Source: Bacteroidota bacterium (GTDB taxonomy: Bacteria; Bacteroidota; Bacteroidia; Bacteroidales; B18-G4). Taken from it: 7,097 nucleotides of DNA. Under the pieces are notes generated by a model. That model ran no database searches. It saw only the letters and a program-made list of their open reading frames with translations, and was not told the DNA's origin. Below, piece by piece: positions 6,962 through 7,097 of this stretch. Position 1 is the stretch's first letter. Each line of letters begins with the position of its first letter. The stretch lies in contig QMPN01000149.1 in the NCBI GenBank assembly GCA_003648575.1, positions 1-7,097 of the forward strand. The letters are read 5' to 3'. The translations under genes and the position numbers were made by a program.

Positions 6962-6983
6962 CAGCAGGCTGGCAGCAGTTTCT

Positions 6984-7022
6984 TTACCAAAAAACAAGCA
7001 ATTTATTTGGTAACTTTTTTTT
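6984..7022 (+). promoter_or_regulatory. Terminator-like hairpin in the leader of the gene at 7070
   Basis: TTACCAAA (6984-6991) pairs perfectly with TTTGGTAA (7006-7013) around a 14-base loop. One C and then eight T (7015-7022) follow. This is the shape of an intrinsic terminator, though the stem is AT-rich and only 8 bp. It lies after the predicted transcription start and 47 bases before the ATG, so it could attenuate transcription or simply be a leader structure. Confidence 0.45.
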
Positions 7023-7069
7023 GGAAACTACGTATAACAGCTTGAAAAACAAACGAAACACAAGCCATT

Positions 7070-7097
7070 ATGAAAAACATCTACTCGCTTTTCTGCG
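7070..7097 (+). CDS. Start of a probable exported protein, 3' end missing
   Basis: Only nine codons are visible (MKNIYSLFC). A lysine followed by hydrophobic residues fits the start of a signal peptide, like the MKK and MKA starts of the other genes. The ATG is the first after the consensus promoter at 6932 and sits in an A-rich leader with no Shine-Dalgarno sequence. The product cannot be identified from this window. Confidence 0.6.

Overview
The window looks like accessory chromosome from a member of the Bacteroidota. Three of the four substantial genes end in a type IX secretion system (T9SS) type A C-terminal sorting domain. All three visible signal peptides are followed by a glutamine at the predicted mature N-terminus. 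The two recognisable promoters have the Bacteroidota form, TTTG or TTG, then 19 bases, then TAnnTTTG. Genes lack clear Shine-Dalgarno sequences and have A-rich leaders. All genes are on the + strand. I cannot name a species.

Layout. (1) Bases 1-1838: the 3' part of a large T9SS cargo gene, open at the left edge. (2) 1839-2043: a spacer with four phased CACAAAG-like repeats. (3) 2044-2841: a short paralogue with only a signal peptide, the membrane-distal-to-CTD module and the sorting domain. (4) 2842-3195: a hairpin likely to be a terminator, a decayed palindromic dispersed repeat, then a consensus promoter. (5) 3196-4833: a full-length paralogue of the first gene. (6) 4874-6487: a gene 40 bp downstream encoding an exported protein with a Bacteroidota surface-protein N-terminal motif, a stretch of short beta-solenoid-like repeats and a conserved C-terminal beta domain, but no sorting domain. 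(7) 6505-6535: a strong intrinsic terminator. (8) 6550-6868: non-coding DNA full of inverted repeats sharing the core ACTGGCGC. (9) 6932-7069: a second consensus promoter whose leader holds a terminator-like hairpin, then the first nine codons of another probably exported protein.

How the genes fit together. The first three genes are diverged tandem copies of one cargo family and are inferred to be secreted through T9SS and attached to the surface or released. Genes three and four probably form one transcription unit, from the promoter at 3084 to the terminator at 6505, which pairs a T9SS cargo with a fibre-like exported protein. No enzyme, T9SS machinery or defence gene is visible. The most unusual items are the internally shortened mini-cargo, the fibre-like partner without a sorting signal, the repeat cluster at 6626-6868 and the leader hairpin at 6984-7022. 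Similarities to known families were recognised by eye and not searched.
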